A stretch of 64,000 nucleotides of DNA from Bacillota bacterium. Lineage in GTDB: Bacteria; Bacillota; Clostridia; Oscillospirales; Oscillospiraceae. This document shows positions 31,285-39,336 of this stretch, in pieces. The notes under the pieces are model-generated. The model was not told the origin of the DNA. It made no database searches and was given only the letters and a program-made list of their open reading frames with translations. The stretch is taken from the NCBI GenBank assembly GCA_028719885.1, contig JAQYLT010000065.1:20502-84501 (forward strand). The letters are read 5' to 3'. The position numbers were made by a program, and so were the translations under genes. Position 1 is the first letter of the stretch, and every line of letters starts with the position of its first letter.

Positions 31285-32544
31285 ATGAAAAACATCATCA
31301 CCCAATATGCCGGGCTGAAACGGGAGGTCTACGTGCTCTTTGTGGGCAGGATCGTCACGGCCATGGGCTCCTTTGTTTGGCCCATGCTCACCTTCCTGCT
31401 CACCACCAAGCTGGGCTTCAGCGATGGCGTGGCCACCATGTTTATTGCCACCGCCGGGCTTATCTCCCTGCCTCTGGCGCTGCTGGGCGGCAAGCTGGCG
31501 GACCGGTTTCCCCGGAAGAACATCATTATGATCTTTGACTGCCTGACGGTGGCTCTGTATGTCCTTGCGGCCATTTTGCCCATCGGCTATCACACGGCAG
31601 CAATCATTTTCGTTGCCTCGCTGTTTCAGACGGTGGAGTCTCCTGCCTATGATGCGCTGAACGCGGATTACTCCACCACGGACCAGCGGGAAAAGGCCTT
31701 CTCCCTGTCCTATCTGGGCTATAATCTGGGCTATGTGTTTGGAGCGAGCATGGGCGGCATCCTGTTTGAATTCCATACCAATCTGGCGTTTCTGCTCAAC
31801 GGCCTGTCCATTTTCGTGTCCACGGCATTGATTTTCTTCTTTGTCAAGCCGGAAAACGCCATTTCGGATACCGGCAGCCAGACGGAATGCTACAGCGAGT
31901 ATGAAAAGCCGGTGGAGGAATCTCTGCCCATTCTGGCGGTTTTGAAGCAGCGCAGTGTGGTGCTGGCCATTCTGCTGATTGGCTGCTTTGCCTCCATGTC
32001 CAGCAACACCGTGGGTATCCTGCTGCCGCTGCAATTGAAAGGGCAAATGGGCCAGCACGGCGCAGCCGTCTATGGCTACCTAAACTCCCTGAACGGGTTC
32101 GTGGTGATTCTCTTCACCCCGCTTCTGACCATGGTGCTGAAACGACTGACGGAAATTCCCAAATCCATTCTGGGCATGGGCCTGTTTCTGGCGGGGATGG
32201 TGCTGTTTACCCTGGGCAGCCCACTTTGGGTGCTGTTTGTGGGCATGTTCGTGTTCACTCTGGGAGAAGTGGTGTCCGTCCTGGGCAACAATCCCTATAC
32301 CTCCCGCCGGATTCCCGCCTCCCACCGGGGGCGCATCGGCGGGGTGACCAGCGTGCTCTATTCCGTGTTCTTCACCCTGATTCAGTACGGCATCAGCTTC
32401 GTGCTCATGATAGCGGAGGGGAACTACCGGCTGTTATGGCTGGTTTTCATCGGCTGCGGCCTGGCTTCCATGGCTTTGTACGCCCTGGCCTACCCGGCGG
32501 ATAAAAAGCGCTTCCCCAATTTGTATCCCAAGGGCGTATTTTGA
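31285..32544 (+). CDS. MFS transporter, drug-efflux-like
   Basis: 419 residues, 12 predicted membrane helices. The MFS loop 2-3 motif is GGKLADRFPRKN (about residue 72), and the second half has a matching loop LTEIPKSILGMG; other conserved pieces are YLGYNLGYVFGASMGG and PYTSRRIPASHRGRIGG. Resembles DHA1-type multidrug exporters (MdtH/YfmO-like). Starts 18 bp after the XRE regulator and is probably controlled by it. Substrate unknown. Confidence 0.9.
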   Translation: MKNIITQYAGLKREVYVLFVGRIVTAMGSFVWPMLTFLLTTKLGFSDGVATMFIATAGLISLPLALLGGKLADRFPRKNIIMIFDCLTVALYVLAAILPIGYHTAAIIFVASLFQTVESPAYDALNADYSTTDQREKAFSLSYLGYNLGYVFGASMGGILFEFHTNLAFLLNGLSIFVSTALIFFFVKPENAISDTGSQTECYSEYEKPVEESLPILAVLKQRSVVLAILLIGCFASMSSNTVGILLPLQLKGQMGQHGAAVYGYLNSLNGFVVILFTPLLTMVLKRLTEIPKSILGMGLFLAGMVLFTLGSPLWVLFVGMFVFTLGEVVSVLGNNPYTSRRIPASHRGRIGGVTSVLYSVFFTLIQYGISFVLMIAEGNYRLLWLVFIGCGLASMALYALAYPADKKRFPNLYPKGVF

Positions 32545-32578
32545 AAGGAGAAAATCAGCTTTGGTTGCGAGATTGGTT

Positions 32579-32922
32579 AATTGGAATTTGGCGGGTTCGC
32601 CCAACGGAAAATGTTTCGAAAGGTTCATGAACCACCAGGGTTCGACGAATCGTAAAAAGATGATTTTTGCGTAGGGAATGCATTTATGCATTCCGCCTCG
32701 GCAACATTTTTATCGAGGTATGTTGAATGGATCATTGTTGGAAAAAATTGGAACCTGTTACCAACCAACGAACCACGGATGTTCACCGACGTCTCGGAAC
32801 GGATGAATCCGTTCCCTATGCAAAACACAACATTTTTTCAATTCAATAACCCCCGGTGATTTGCGACTAGGGCGGAATGCATGAATGCATTCCCTACGAA
32901 ACATCTTAACAAACACCAATTT
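32579..32922. repeat. Palindromic intergenic element, copy 6 (composite)
   Basis: About 344 bp between MFS and M48 genes. Holds GGAATGCATTTATGCATTCC (about 32676) and GGAATGCATGAATGCATTCC (about 32876), a GGAACGGATGAATCCGTTCC unit (about 32798) and outer ends TAATTGGAATTTGG and CAAACACCAATTTG. Appears nested: an inner element with CGGCAACATTTTTATCGAGG inside a longer outer one. Confidence 0.85.
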
Positions 32923-32989
32923 GACTGCATGGAGCAGAATGGGGATAGGATAAAAATTGCCGGGGAATTGGCAGCTTTTGGAGGGAAAT

Positions 32990-35275
32990 ATGAAGAAGAA
33001 ATGGTTGGCGGTATTGATTATCTGTGTGGCTTTGATGTTCGCCTGGATTTTTCTGGCGGTGGCCCTCACCGGAGGGCGGGACGTGGCGGACTTCACCCAG
33101 CGGGACAAACAGATTATGATCGGCTTCGCGGTGGCGGAGTTTGTCACCGTGGCGGTAATGATTGTTTCCGCCTGCATCCTTGGAAAGCAGGTGGGCCGCT
33201 CCATGCCGAAGACAGAGCCCGTATCCCTGACCAAAGCAGAGATTGCCCGGAAGCGAACCGGTGCCCTGCTGATGTGGAGCTCCCTCGCCCTGGACTTTGC
33301 CGCCCAGATCGGGGGGATCTTTCTGTGGAAGCAGAATGATGCCTGGGTCACGGTGGGGGCAAAGCGGCTCTGCAGCCTGGGATATCTGCTGGGTCTGGTG
33401 GTGCTGCCCCTGGTGTCGGTGCTTGCCATGGTGCTTCAGAAAAAGCATTTTGATAAGATGAGTGTGTCCGAGGCCAATGCCTTCGTCCTCTCCCACCGGG
33501 AGCAGGCAGAGCAGACGGCGGAGCGGAAATTGGGTCAGCTTCGCCTTATCCGTCTGGCCTCCAATGGTTACGCCCTGCTGCTGTTCCTGCTGGGCCTGTC
33601 CCTTTCCGTCCTCTCCGGCTATCTCTATCAGTCGGATACCCTTACCGTGGCCCGGGGGTTCGGAGCGGCGTTTTTGATGGCGGCGGCGGTTCAACAGATC
33701 GCCCTGCCGGTGCCCAAGGCCTTTTTGGAGGAAATAGACGGTTTCCTGCCGGAGGAGGACTATCCCAGGCTCTATGCCCTGGCCCACCGGGCGGCGGCGG
33801 AAACCGGCTGGCAGGGGCCGGTGCGGCTGTATATGATGCCGCTGTCCGGTGCAGGTGTGGGCAAGGTGCGGGGCGTGATTTGCCTCCGGCTGGGAGCGCT
33901 GACCCTGGGCATGATGACGGAGGAAGAGCTCTACGCCATTTTCCTCCACGAATTTGCCCATGAGGGAGGGGAAAACCGCCGGATCAACCGGGAAGAAGAC
34001 TATTATACATTCATTTCCCAGGGCCGCAGTCCCAACGCCCTTTCCACGCTGACATCCTTTTACTACAGCTATTCGGACAGCGTCTATGCCCTGACCTATG
34101 AACTCTATCATTACGCCGCTGCCATCGGCATCGAAACCCGGGCGGACAGAGTGATGGAACAGAACCCGGAAGCAGCGGCGGCTTCCCTGCTGAAGCTGAA
34201 ATATTACGATTTGTACCTGTGGGAGGGGGAGGCCCGGGACGATACCCCCAGCTGGCAGCCGGCCACTCCGCCCAAGCATCTGCTGGCCCAGGAGCTTTCC
34301 GGCTTCCTCAAAGCGATGCCCTGGCGGCGGGAGGACTGGAATGCCATCACCCAAAAGGAGCTCCCTGCCCGCAGCGCCACCCATCCTACCACCTGGGATA
34401 GAATTCAGGCTCTGGGCCTGACAGAGCTGCCGGATACGGATGGACTGCCCTCCGGCGAATTTGGCCGGGAATGCACCCGGGCCATTGATTTTCTGGACGC
34501 CCGGATGGAAGCGGATATGGAGAAATACTATGCCGATTCCCACCGGGAAAAATATGTGGAACCCTTGGAGCGGGTGACTGCCTGGGAAGCTTCCGGCTGC
34601 CCGCTGACGGCGGAGGGGTATGCGGATGTTGTGGAGGATTTGCGTCTCCTGTGTCGCCAGTCCGAGGCAGTTGCCCTTTGTGACCGGGCCATTGAAGAAT
34701 TGAGCCCTGCCGCTGCCGGTTCGGCCTATTTCATCCGGGGTATCCACCGGCTCCATTGCTATGACAGGGCGGGCTTGGAGGATTTGTACACCGCCATTGC
34801 CGGCAACAGCAATTTCATTGAGGAAGCAATGGACCAGATCGGCTCTTTCTGTTGCCTGATGGGTCTGAAAGAGGAGCTGGAGGAATACCGCCGGAAGACT
34901 CTGGAGCTTGCCCAGCGGCAAAGGGATGAATTCAGCGGGCTGGATACGCTGACCCGCCGGGATAACCTGTCCCAGGAGCACCTGCCGGAGGGCATGCTGG
35001 AGGGGATTCTCGCTTATATTGGGAGCATTTCCCAGGATTCTATTGACAAAATCTTTCTGGTCCGTAAAACCATCACCGACCAATTCTTCACCAGCGCCTT
35101 TGTGATTCGCTTCCGACCGGAAACGCCGGAGGACACGAAGCAGGAGGTGCTCCATAAAATCTTCCGCTATCTGGATACCAGCACCGATTGGCAGTTTTCT
35201 CTGTTTGATGAGGCGGAGATTCCCAAGGGCACGGTAGAGCGGGTGGAAGACAGCTGCGTCTTTGAAAGAGAATAA
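32990..35275 (+). CDS. Membrane M48-type zinc metallopeptidase
   Basis: 761 residues. The N-terminal third has about six hydrophobic segments (MKKKWLAVLIICVALMFAWI onward). The zinc site is LHEFAHEGG (HExxH, residues 320-324), with a downstream IETRADR that fits the third-ligand Glu of M48 enzymes near residue 380. The C-terminal 350 residues are helical, with repeated Leu/Glu-rich stretches resembling TPR-like packing, and are not recognised. Much longer than HtpX (about 300). ATG at 32990 follows GGAGGGAAAT. Substrate unknown; envelope protein quality control or sporulation are possible. Confidence 0.82.
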   Translation: MKKKWLAVLIICVALMFAWIFLAVALTGGRDVADFTQRDKQIMIGFAVAEFVTVAVMIVSACILGKQVGRSMPKTEPVSLTKAEIARKRTGALLMWSSLALDFAAQIGGIFLWKQNDAWVTVGAKRLCSLGYLLGLVVLPLVSVLAMVLQKKHFDKMSVSEANAFVLSHREQAEQTAERKLGQLRLIRLASNGYALLLFLLGLSLSVLSGYLYQSDTLTVARGFGAAFLMAAAVQQIALPVPKAFLEEIDGFLPEEDYPRLYALAHRAAAETGWQGPVRLYMMPLSGAGVGKVRGVICLRLGALTLGMMTEEELYAIFLHEFAHEGGENRRINREEDYYTFISQGRSPNALSTLTSFYYSYSDSVYALTYELYHYAAAIGIETRADRVMEQNPEAAAASLLKLKYYDLYLWEGEARDDTPSWQPATPPKHLLAQELSGFLKAMPWRREDWNAITQKELPARSATHPTTWDRIQALGLTELPDTDGLPSGEFGRECTRAIDFLDARMEADMEKYYADSHREKYVEPLERVTAWEASGCPLTAEGYADVVEDLRLLCRQSEAVALCDRAIEELSPAAAGSAYFIRGIHRLHCYDRAGLEDLYTAIAGNSNFIEEAMDQIGSFCCLMGLKEELEEYRRKTLELAQRQRDEFSGLDTLTRRDNLSQEHLPEGMLEGILAYIGSISQDSIDKIFLVRKTITDQFFTSAFVIRFRPETPEDTKQEVLHKIFRYLDTSTDWQFSLFDEAEIPKGTVERVEDSCVFERE

Positions 35276-35281
35276 AAAGCA

Positions 35282-35317
35282 GGAGTGTTCCGCGTATTTT
35301 GGAACACTCCCTTTTTT
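35282..35317. terminator. Bidirectional terminator between the M48 and spoVT genes
   Basis: 10-bp perfect stem GGAGTGTTCC / GGAACACTCC with CTTTTTT on the plus side and TGCTTTTTATT on the minus side; serves both convergent genes. Confidence 0.9.
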
Positions 35318-35859
35318 CAGTTCTCCAGCTGCATTCCCAGAAAGCCCGCTGCCGTCCTGGCCAGGGCGCGGTCCGAATCCTGGAGGGGCGCATCGTTTTC
35401 ACCCAGCAGCAGCAACACGCAGCCCATCAAATCCCCCTGGGAAAGAATGGGCGCGGCGGCACCCAGATGGTACTTGTCCGTCCCGTCCGCCGCCCGAATG
35501 GGGGATTCGCCGCTTTGGTAGAGATAGTTTTTCCGCTGCTCCATGATTTTTTCCAATTCCGGGGAGTTGGGCTTGTCCATCAAATCCCGCTTGGGCGCTC
35601 CATGCAGCGCGATGATGCTGTCCCGGTCCGCCACCGCCGCGATGTGCCCCGTAGCCGCCACGATGGACTCGCACATCTGTGACGCAAATTCCTGCAAATC
35701 CCCCATGGGGGAATACTTCCGAAAAATCACCCCGCCGTCCTTTTCCGTGTAAATCTCCAGCGGGTCGCCCTCCCGGATTCTGAGGGTTCTGCGAATCTCT
35801 TTCGGGATGACAATTCTCCCCAAATCGTCCACCCGGCGGACGATACCAGTCGCTTTCAT
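35317..35859 (-). CDS. spoVT: Stage V sporulation protein T (SpoVT/AbrB)
   Basis: Transcription regulator active in the forespore. 180 residues: an AbrB-type swapped-hairpin DNA-binding domain at 1-50 (MKATGIVRRVDDLGRIVIPK, RRTLRIREGDPLEIYT) and a GAF-like C-terminal domain (about 55-178) with ICESIVAATGHIAAVADRD-like core and SQGDLMGCVLLL. Length and order match Bacillus SpoVT. Good AGGAGA ribosome binding site. It is the clearest sign that the organism belongs to a spore-forming lineage. Confidence 0.96.
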   Translation of the reverse strand: MKATGIVRRVDDLGRIVIPKEIRRTLRIREGDPLEIYTEKDGGVIFRKYSPMGDLQEFASQMCESIVAATGHIAAVADRDSIIALHGAPKRDLMDKPNSPELEKIMEQRKNYLYQSGESPIRAADGTDKYHLGAAAPILSQGDLMGCVLLLLGENDAPLQDSDRALARTAAGFLGMQLEN

Positions 35860-36010
35860 TGTTTTCCTCTCCTTGTGTTTTATTTCCGTTGGTATTGTTT
35901 GCAGGAACTGGGGGATTATGCACAGGGAGACGCGATGATGTCAGCACTCAGGCTGCACGTTTTCTTATAAAAGTCTTTTGGCAACACCGCAGCTCCCATT
36001 GTGCGGTGCT

Positions 36011-36112
36011 GCCTTAGATCAATGGCAGATCTATCAGGTCTATGTGGAGGTGGGCAGCGAAATTGTCCCCTTTGTCACGGTGAACTCCGCAACAGGCGAT
36101 TACCACGGGTGA
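36011..36112 (+). pseudogene. C-terminal remnant of a PepSY-like domain
   Basis: One frame reads ALDQWQIYQVYVEVGSEIVP then FVTVNSATGDYHG and a stop at 36110-36112, typical of the end of a PepSY or similar secreted domain (xxVxxxTGDYxG). No start or upstream coding sequence is found: the rest is missing. It lies 12 bp before the response regulator and appears to be debris from an operon that has lost most of its genes. The 35860-36010 stretch before it holds nothing I can identify. Confidence 0.4.
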
Positions 36113-36124
36113 TGACAGGAACCC

Positions 36125-36736
36125 ATGAAACGAATTCAAATTATTGAAGATGATGCTGCCATTCGGGCAGAGCTGAAAACGCTGCTGCAGGCCAACGGCT
36201 ACGCAACAGTGGAGGAAGGCAGCTGCGACCTCGTCCTGATGGATGTCAATCTGCCGGGCGAGAGCGGCTTTACCCTCTGCCGGAAGCTGCGCCAGTCCTC
36301 CAGCACGCCGGTGATTTTCCTGACGGCGCGGGACACCCCGGAGGATGAGCTGCTGGCCTTCGGCGTGGGCGGAGATGACTTTATCCGCAAGCCCTACAAC
36401 TCTGCGGTCCTACTGGCACGGATTGCGCGAATCCTGAAAACCACAGCAAGTGACACGCTGACCGTCAGAGGGCTGACCCTTGACCTTTCCGGCATGAAAG
36501 CTCTTTTCGGCGGCGAGGCTGTGGAGCTGACCAAAAACGAGGCCCGAATCCTCCGTTGCCTGATGCAGAAAGAGCTTTGTACCCGGGATGACCTCATTGA
36601 GGACCTGTGGACAAACGGCATGTACATCGACGGCAACACCCTGTATGTCAACATCGGAAGACTGCGGGAAAAGCTGGGGCAAATCGGCGCCCGGGACTTC
36701 ATCCGCACCGTCCGGGGCGTGGGGTATCGCCTATGA
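36125..36736 (+). CDS. OmpR/BceR-type response regulator with shortened receiver
   Basis: 203 residues. Receiver: acidic pair IIEDD (9-10), phospho-acceptor Asp in LVLMDVNLPG at residue 40, Thr in FLTARD and Lys in FIRKPYN. The acceptor is normally near residue 52-55: the segment GYATVEEGSCDLV has lost about 13 residues (helix 2 and part of strand 2). The winged-helix output domain is intact (ELTKNEARILRCLMQKE, TLYVNIGRLREKLGQ, TVRGVGYRL). Its stop overlaps a truncated sensor kinase. Probably a decaying Bce-type system; may still bind DNA without phosphorylation. Confidence 0.85.
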   Translation: MKRIQIIEDDAAIRAELKTLLQANGYATVEEGSCDLVLMDVNLPGESGFTLCRKLRQSSSTPVIFLTARDTPEDELLAFGVGGDDFIRKPYNSAVLLARIARILKTTASDTLTVRGLTLDLSGMKALFGGEAVELTKNEARILRCLMQKELCTRDDLIEDLWTNGMYIDGNTLYVNIGRLREKLGQIGARDFIRTVRGVGYRL

Positions 36737-37017
36737 GCTTCCGGGACTATCTGGAATCGAAAGCACTTCTTTTGTGCATGGCCGGAATCGGGGGCTTGTA
36801 CCTGGCTTTGATCTTTTATCTATGTGCGCTTCCGGTTTCCCTCCTGCTGATTCTATGCTTCAGCGGCGTTTTTGTCCTGCTGGTTTGCATGATTTCTTGC
36901 TGGCGGCGGACCAATCGTCGGCTGCGGCTCCTGAAAGATCAGCTGGAAGCTCTGCCGGAAAAGTATCTCATTGGAGAGATATTGGAGCGTCCCACAGATG
37001 CGGTGGAGCTGCAATTG
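36733..37017 (+). pseudogene. Truncated BceS-type sensor histidine kinase
   Basis: Only the first 95 or so residues remain: two membrane helices (ALLLCMAGIGGLYLALIFYL and LPVSLLLILCFSGVFVLLVC) and the start of the cytoplasmic linker (LLKDQLEALPEKYLIGEILE). At about 37017 the sequence joins, out of frame, a piece of an ABC ATPase; the HisKA-like and ATPase domains are gone. Starts by ATGA overlap with the response regulator, as in an intact operon. Confidence 0.85.
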
Positions 37018-37154
37018 ACCGCCCCAGCTCCGGACACATCCTGCTGGAGGGCCGTGATATTGCCGGGATGCAGGAGCAGGAGCTGGCGGCCTTTCGCCGG
37101 GACCGCCTGGGCTTCATCTTTCAGGAATACAATCTGCTGGACACCCTGTCCGGT
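37018..37154 (+). pseudogene. Internal fragment of a BceA-type ABC ATPase
   Basis: In a frame different from the kinase remnant, DRPSSGHILLEGRDIAG and ELAAFRRDRLGFIFQEYNLL match the region between Walker A and the Q-loop of BceA. Both the N-terminus with Walker A and the C-terminus with signature and Walker B are missing. About 45 codons remain, fused in frame to the permease fragment that follows. Confidence 0.85.
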
Positions 37155-38360
37155 ATGCTGCTGCGAAGCAGCCGGCTGAAAAACAAAGGAACGAACACGG
37201 TGATTCTTCGGGGCCTGTCCGGGAAGATGACGGTGAATTCCCTGCTCATCGGCGCGCTGGCAACCCTTTTGGTATTTGCCATTGCCATGTCCAATGTGGC
37301 CTTCGGGGAGAAAACCTATTCGGACTTTGCCGTGGAAAAGGAATGTCCCTATGACGTGATGGCGCTGGTTGATCTGTCGGAGGAACCGGGCATTTCCATG
37401 GACGAGGGCAGGCAGATCATTGAGCAGTACAGCCCCATCACCGCACAGCTTGACTTCCAGCTCTATTCTTTGGGAGAAACGACCCTTTGCAGCAATATCA
37501 TGGGATATGAGTTAATGGGCTGGACCGATCAGTTCATGCCCTTGAGCCAGTTCAACCAGCTTCTCACCGGCTGCGGTCAGGAGCCGGTGTCGTTGGTGCA
37601 GGAATATCTGCTGGTCACCGATGTGCAGGGCATTTGCGATGTGGACTTTTCGGACAAGGCCGTGTGGCTGAACGGAAAGAACTATACCTGGGCGGGAAGC
37701 AGCATGGATTATCCGGATTTTGCCCGGCGGCTGTGGATGTACTTTGTCGTTCCTGACGAAGCGGTGGCCGGAATGCCTGTTTCCCACGTCTGCGCCGCCT
37801 ACACCCTGGAAAGCAGCCGCTTTGATGCCATGGCAATGCTGAAAGACCTGACTTATGTTGAAGAATCGCAGGAGGGTCCGGAAGAGCATTGTGATTTTGC
37901 GATTCAGGAAGAATACCGCCTGTACAACCATGCCAACTCCGGAACGCTGATCATCGGCACGCTGTATGTATCGACTGTGTTTGTGTGCATGGCGCTGGCG
38001 ATCCTGTCCATCAAAACCCTGTCCACCCTGGCTGATGAGCGCCGACGCTTTGCCATTTTGTACCGGCTGGGTGCGGATGTAAGGATGCAGAAATCTGCGC
38101 TGCTGCGGCAGATCGGCGCGTTTTTCCTGATGCCCTTTGCGTTTCCGCTTCTCATGACTGTTCCCATGGGCGTGATTTTCGGCAAAGTCTATGAGATCTG
38201 GGATTTCCAGGGCCTGAGCGGTCAGAAGGCCATGGAAACCGCCGCAATGATTGCGCTGGTGATTACGGGCATCTATGTGCTTTATTTCGTGATCACCTAC
38301 CGGATCGCATGTGACCATGTGGTCTGCTATGGCAGCGAAAAACAGGAAATCGAAGCTTGA
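37155..38360 (+). pseudogene. C-terminal part of a BceB-type ABC permease
   Basis: About 400 residues, starting at MLLRSSRLKNKGTN; BceB proteins are 620-670, so the first quarter to third is missing. Kept: helix pair around LLIGALATLLVFAIAMS, the large extracellular domain (about 200 residues) and the last three helices (GTLYVSTVFVCMALAILS, LRQIGAFFLMPFAFPLLM, AAMIALVITGIYVLYF). Reading frame is open to 38360, fused upstream to the ATPase piece. Without a start or partner ATPase, function is unlikely unless a new start at 37155 or 37068 is used. Confidence 0.8.
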
Positions 38361-38388
38361 GAAATGAGCTTGCAGCGGTTTCATTCAG

Positions 38389-38402
38389 CAAATTCCAATT
38401 TC
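38389..38402. repeat. Solo end of the palindromic element
   Basis: GCAAATTCCAATTTCA next to the permease remnant equals the right outer end of element copies 1 and 2, without the rest. Possibly a remnant of a lost copy; short, so could be chance. Confidence 0.35.
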
Positions 38403-38449
38403 ACAATCAGCTGATTAATGCCGGCCGCCTGAAATGACCATTATCCATA

Positions 38450-38493
38450 AAAAACCCGCCGCAGCCTTTTTGGCATCCCTGCGGCGGGTTTTC
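38450..38493 (-). terminator. Terminator after the ZIP transporter gene
   Basis: 12-13-bp stem (AACCCGCCGCAG with CTGCGGCGGGTT) and TTTTTT on the minus strand directly after the gene. Confidence 0.9.
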
Positions 38494-38494
38494 C

Positions 38495-39259
38495 TTATCC
38501 GAGAAGAACATCACTGATGAGCATGACACAGAATCCGGCCAGCAGTGCATAGGTTGCTCCGGTTTCGCTGCCGTGAGCATGGGTTTCGGGAATCATCTCG
38601 TCACTGATGACATAGAGCATGGTTCCGCCTGCAAAAGCAAGGGCAAAGGGGAGGAGCGCAGAAGCAATGCTCACTGCCCAATAGCCCACCAGCGTACCAA
38701 CCACCTCAATGAGACCGGTGACCAGGGCGCAGGCAAAGGTCTTTCCCGGACTGACCCCGGCTGCCAGCATGGGGCCGATGATGACCATACCCTCCGGAAT
38801 GTTTTGCAGGGCAATGCCAAAGGCAATCATCATCGCCTGGGAAGTGTCCTCCGTTCCGAAGCTGACACCGGCGGCGATGCCCTCCGGGAGGTTATGGATG
38901 GCAATGGCAGTTACAAAGAGCAGCACCTTGTCCAGATTGGTATTTTTGTGGGTTTCGGTATCGGTGCCCATCAGCCTGTGCAGATGGGGAACCAGCTTGT
39001 CGATCAGATTCAGGCACATCGCGCCGGCAAAGATTCCGGCAACGGTGACAAGAATGCCGTACCGCCCACCGTAATCCAAAGAGGGAAGAATGAGCCCCAG
39101 CACTGCGGCAGACAGCATGACCCCCGCTGCAAAGGAAAGCACGATATCCGAAAACCTGTGTGAGATATGTTTGAATGCAAAGCCCATCAGGCTGCCAAAG
39201 ATTGTAGCACCGCCCACGCCCAGGGCTGTCAGCAATACCATTTCCATTGTTAAAATCAT
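38495..39259 (-). CDS. ZIP-family divalent metal transporter
   Basis: ZupT-like importer of zinc or other divalent metals. 254 residues, eight membrane helices. The metal-pathway helices are clear: AIAIHNLPEGIAAGVSFG (helix 4, His-Asn-x-x-Glu) and IALQNIPEGMVIIGP (helix 5, Gln-Asn-x-x-Glu). The loop before them is His-rich (LVPHLHRLMGTDTETHKN). Starts 77 bp after the P-type ATPase gene and has no promoter of its own that I can see, so it is probably read from 41879-41907. Confidence 0.92.
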   Translation of the reverse strand: MILTMEMVLLTALGVGGATIFGSLMGFAFKHISHRFSDIVLSFAAGVMLSAAVLGLILPSLDYGGRYGILVTVAGIFAGAMCLNLIDKLVPHLHRLMGTDTETHKNTNLDKVLLFVTAIAIHNLPEGIAAGVSFGTEDTSQAMMIAFGIALQNIPEGMVIIGPMLAAGVSPGKTFACALVTGLIEVVGTLVGYWAVSIASALLPFALAFAGGTMLYVISDEMIPETHAHGSETGATYALLAGFCVMLISDVLLG

Positions 39260-39336
39260 GCAGGATATCTATGTATGAGAAAGAGCCTGCAGTCTCCTTT
39301 CACCCAAAATCAGGACATTTCGCGGGGCACCTTTTT

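Noticed and set aside
36733..38360. Reading the kinase, ATPase and permease pieces as one new fusion gene.
   Set aside because: The kinase piece is in a different frame from the ATPase-permease piece, and the breaks fall inside conserved domains; deletion debris explains it better.
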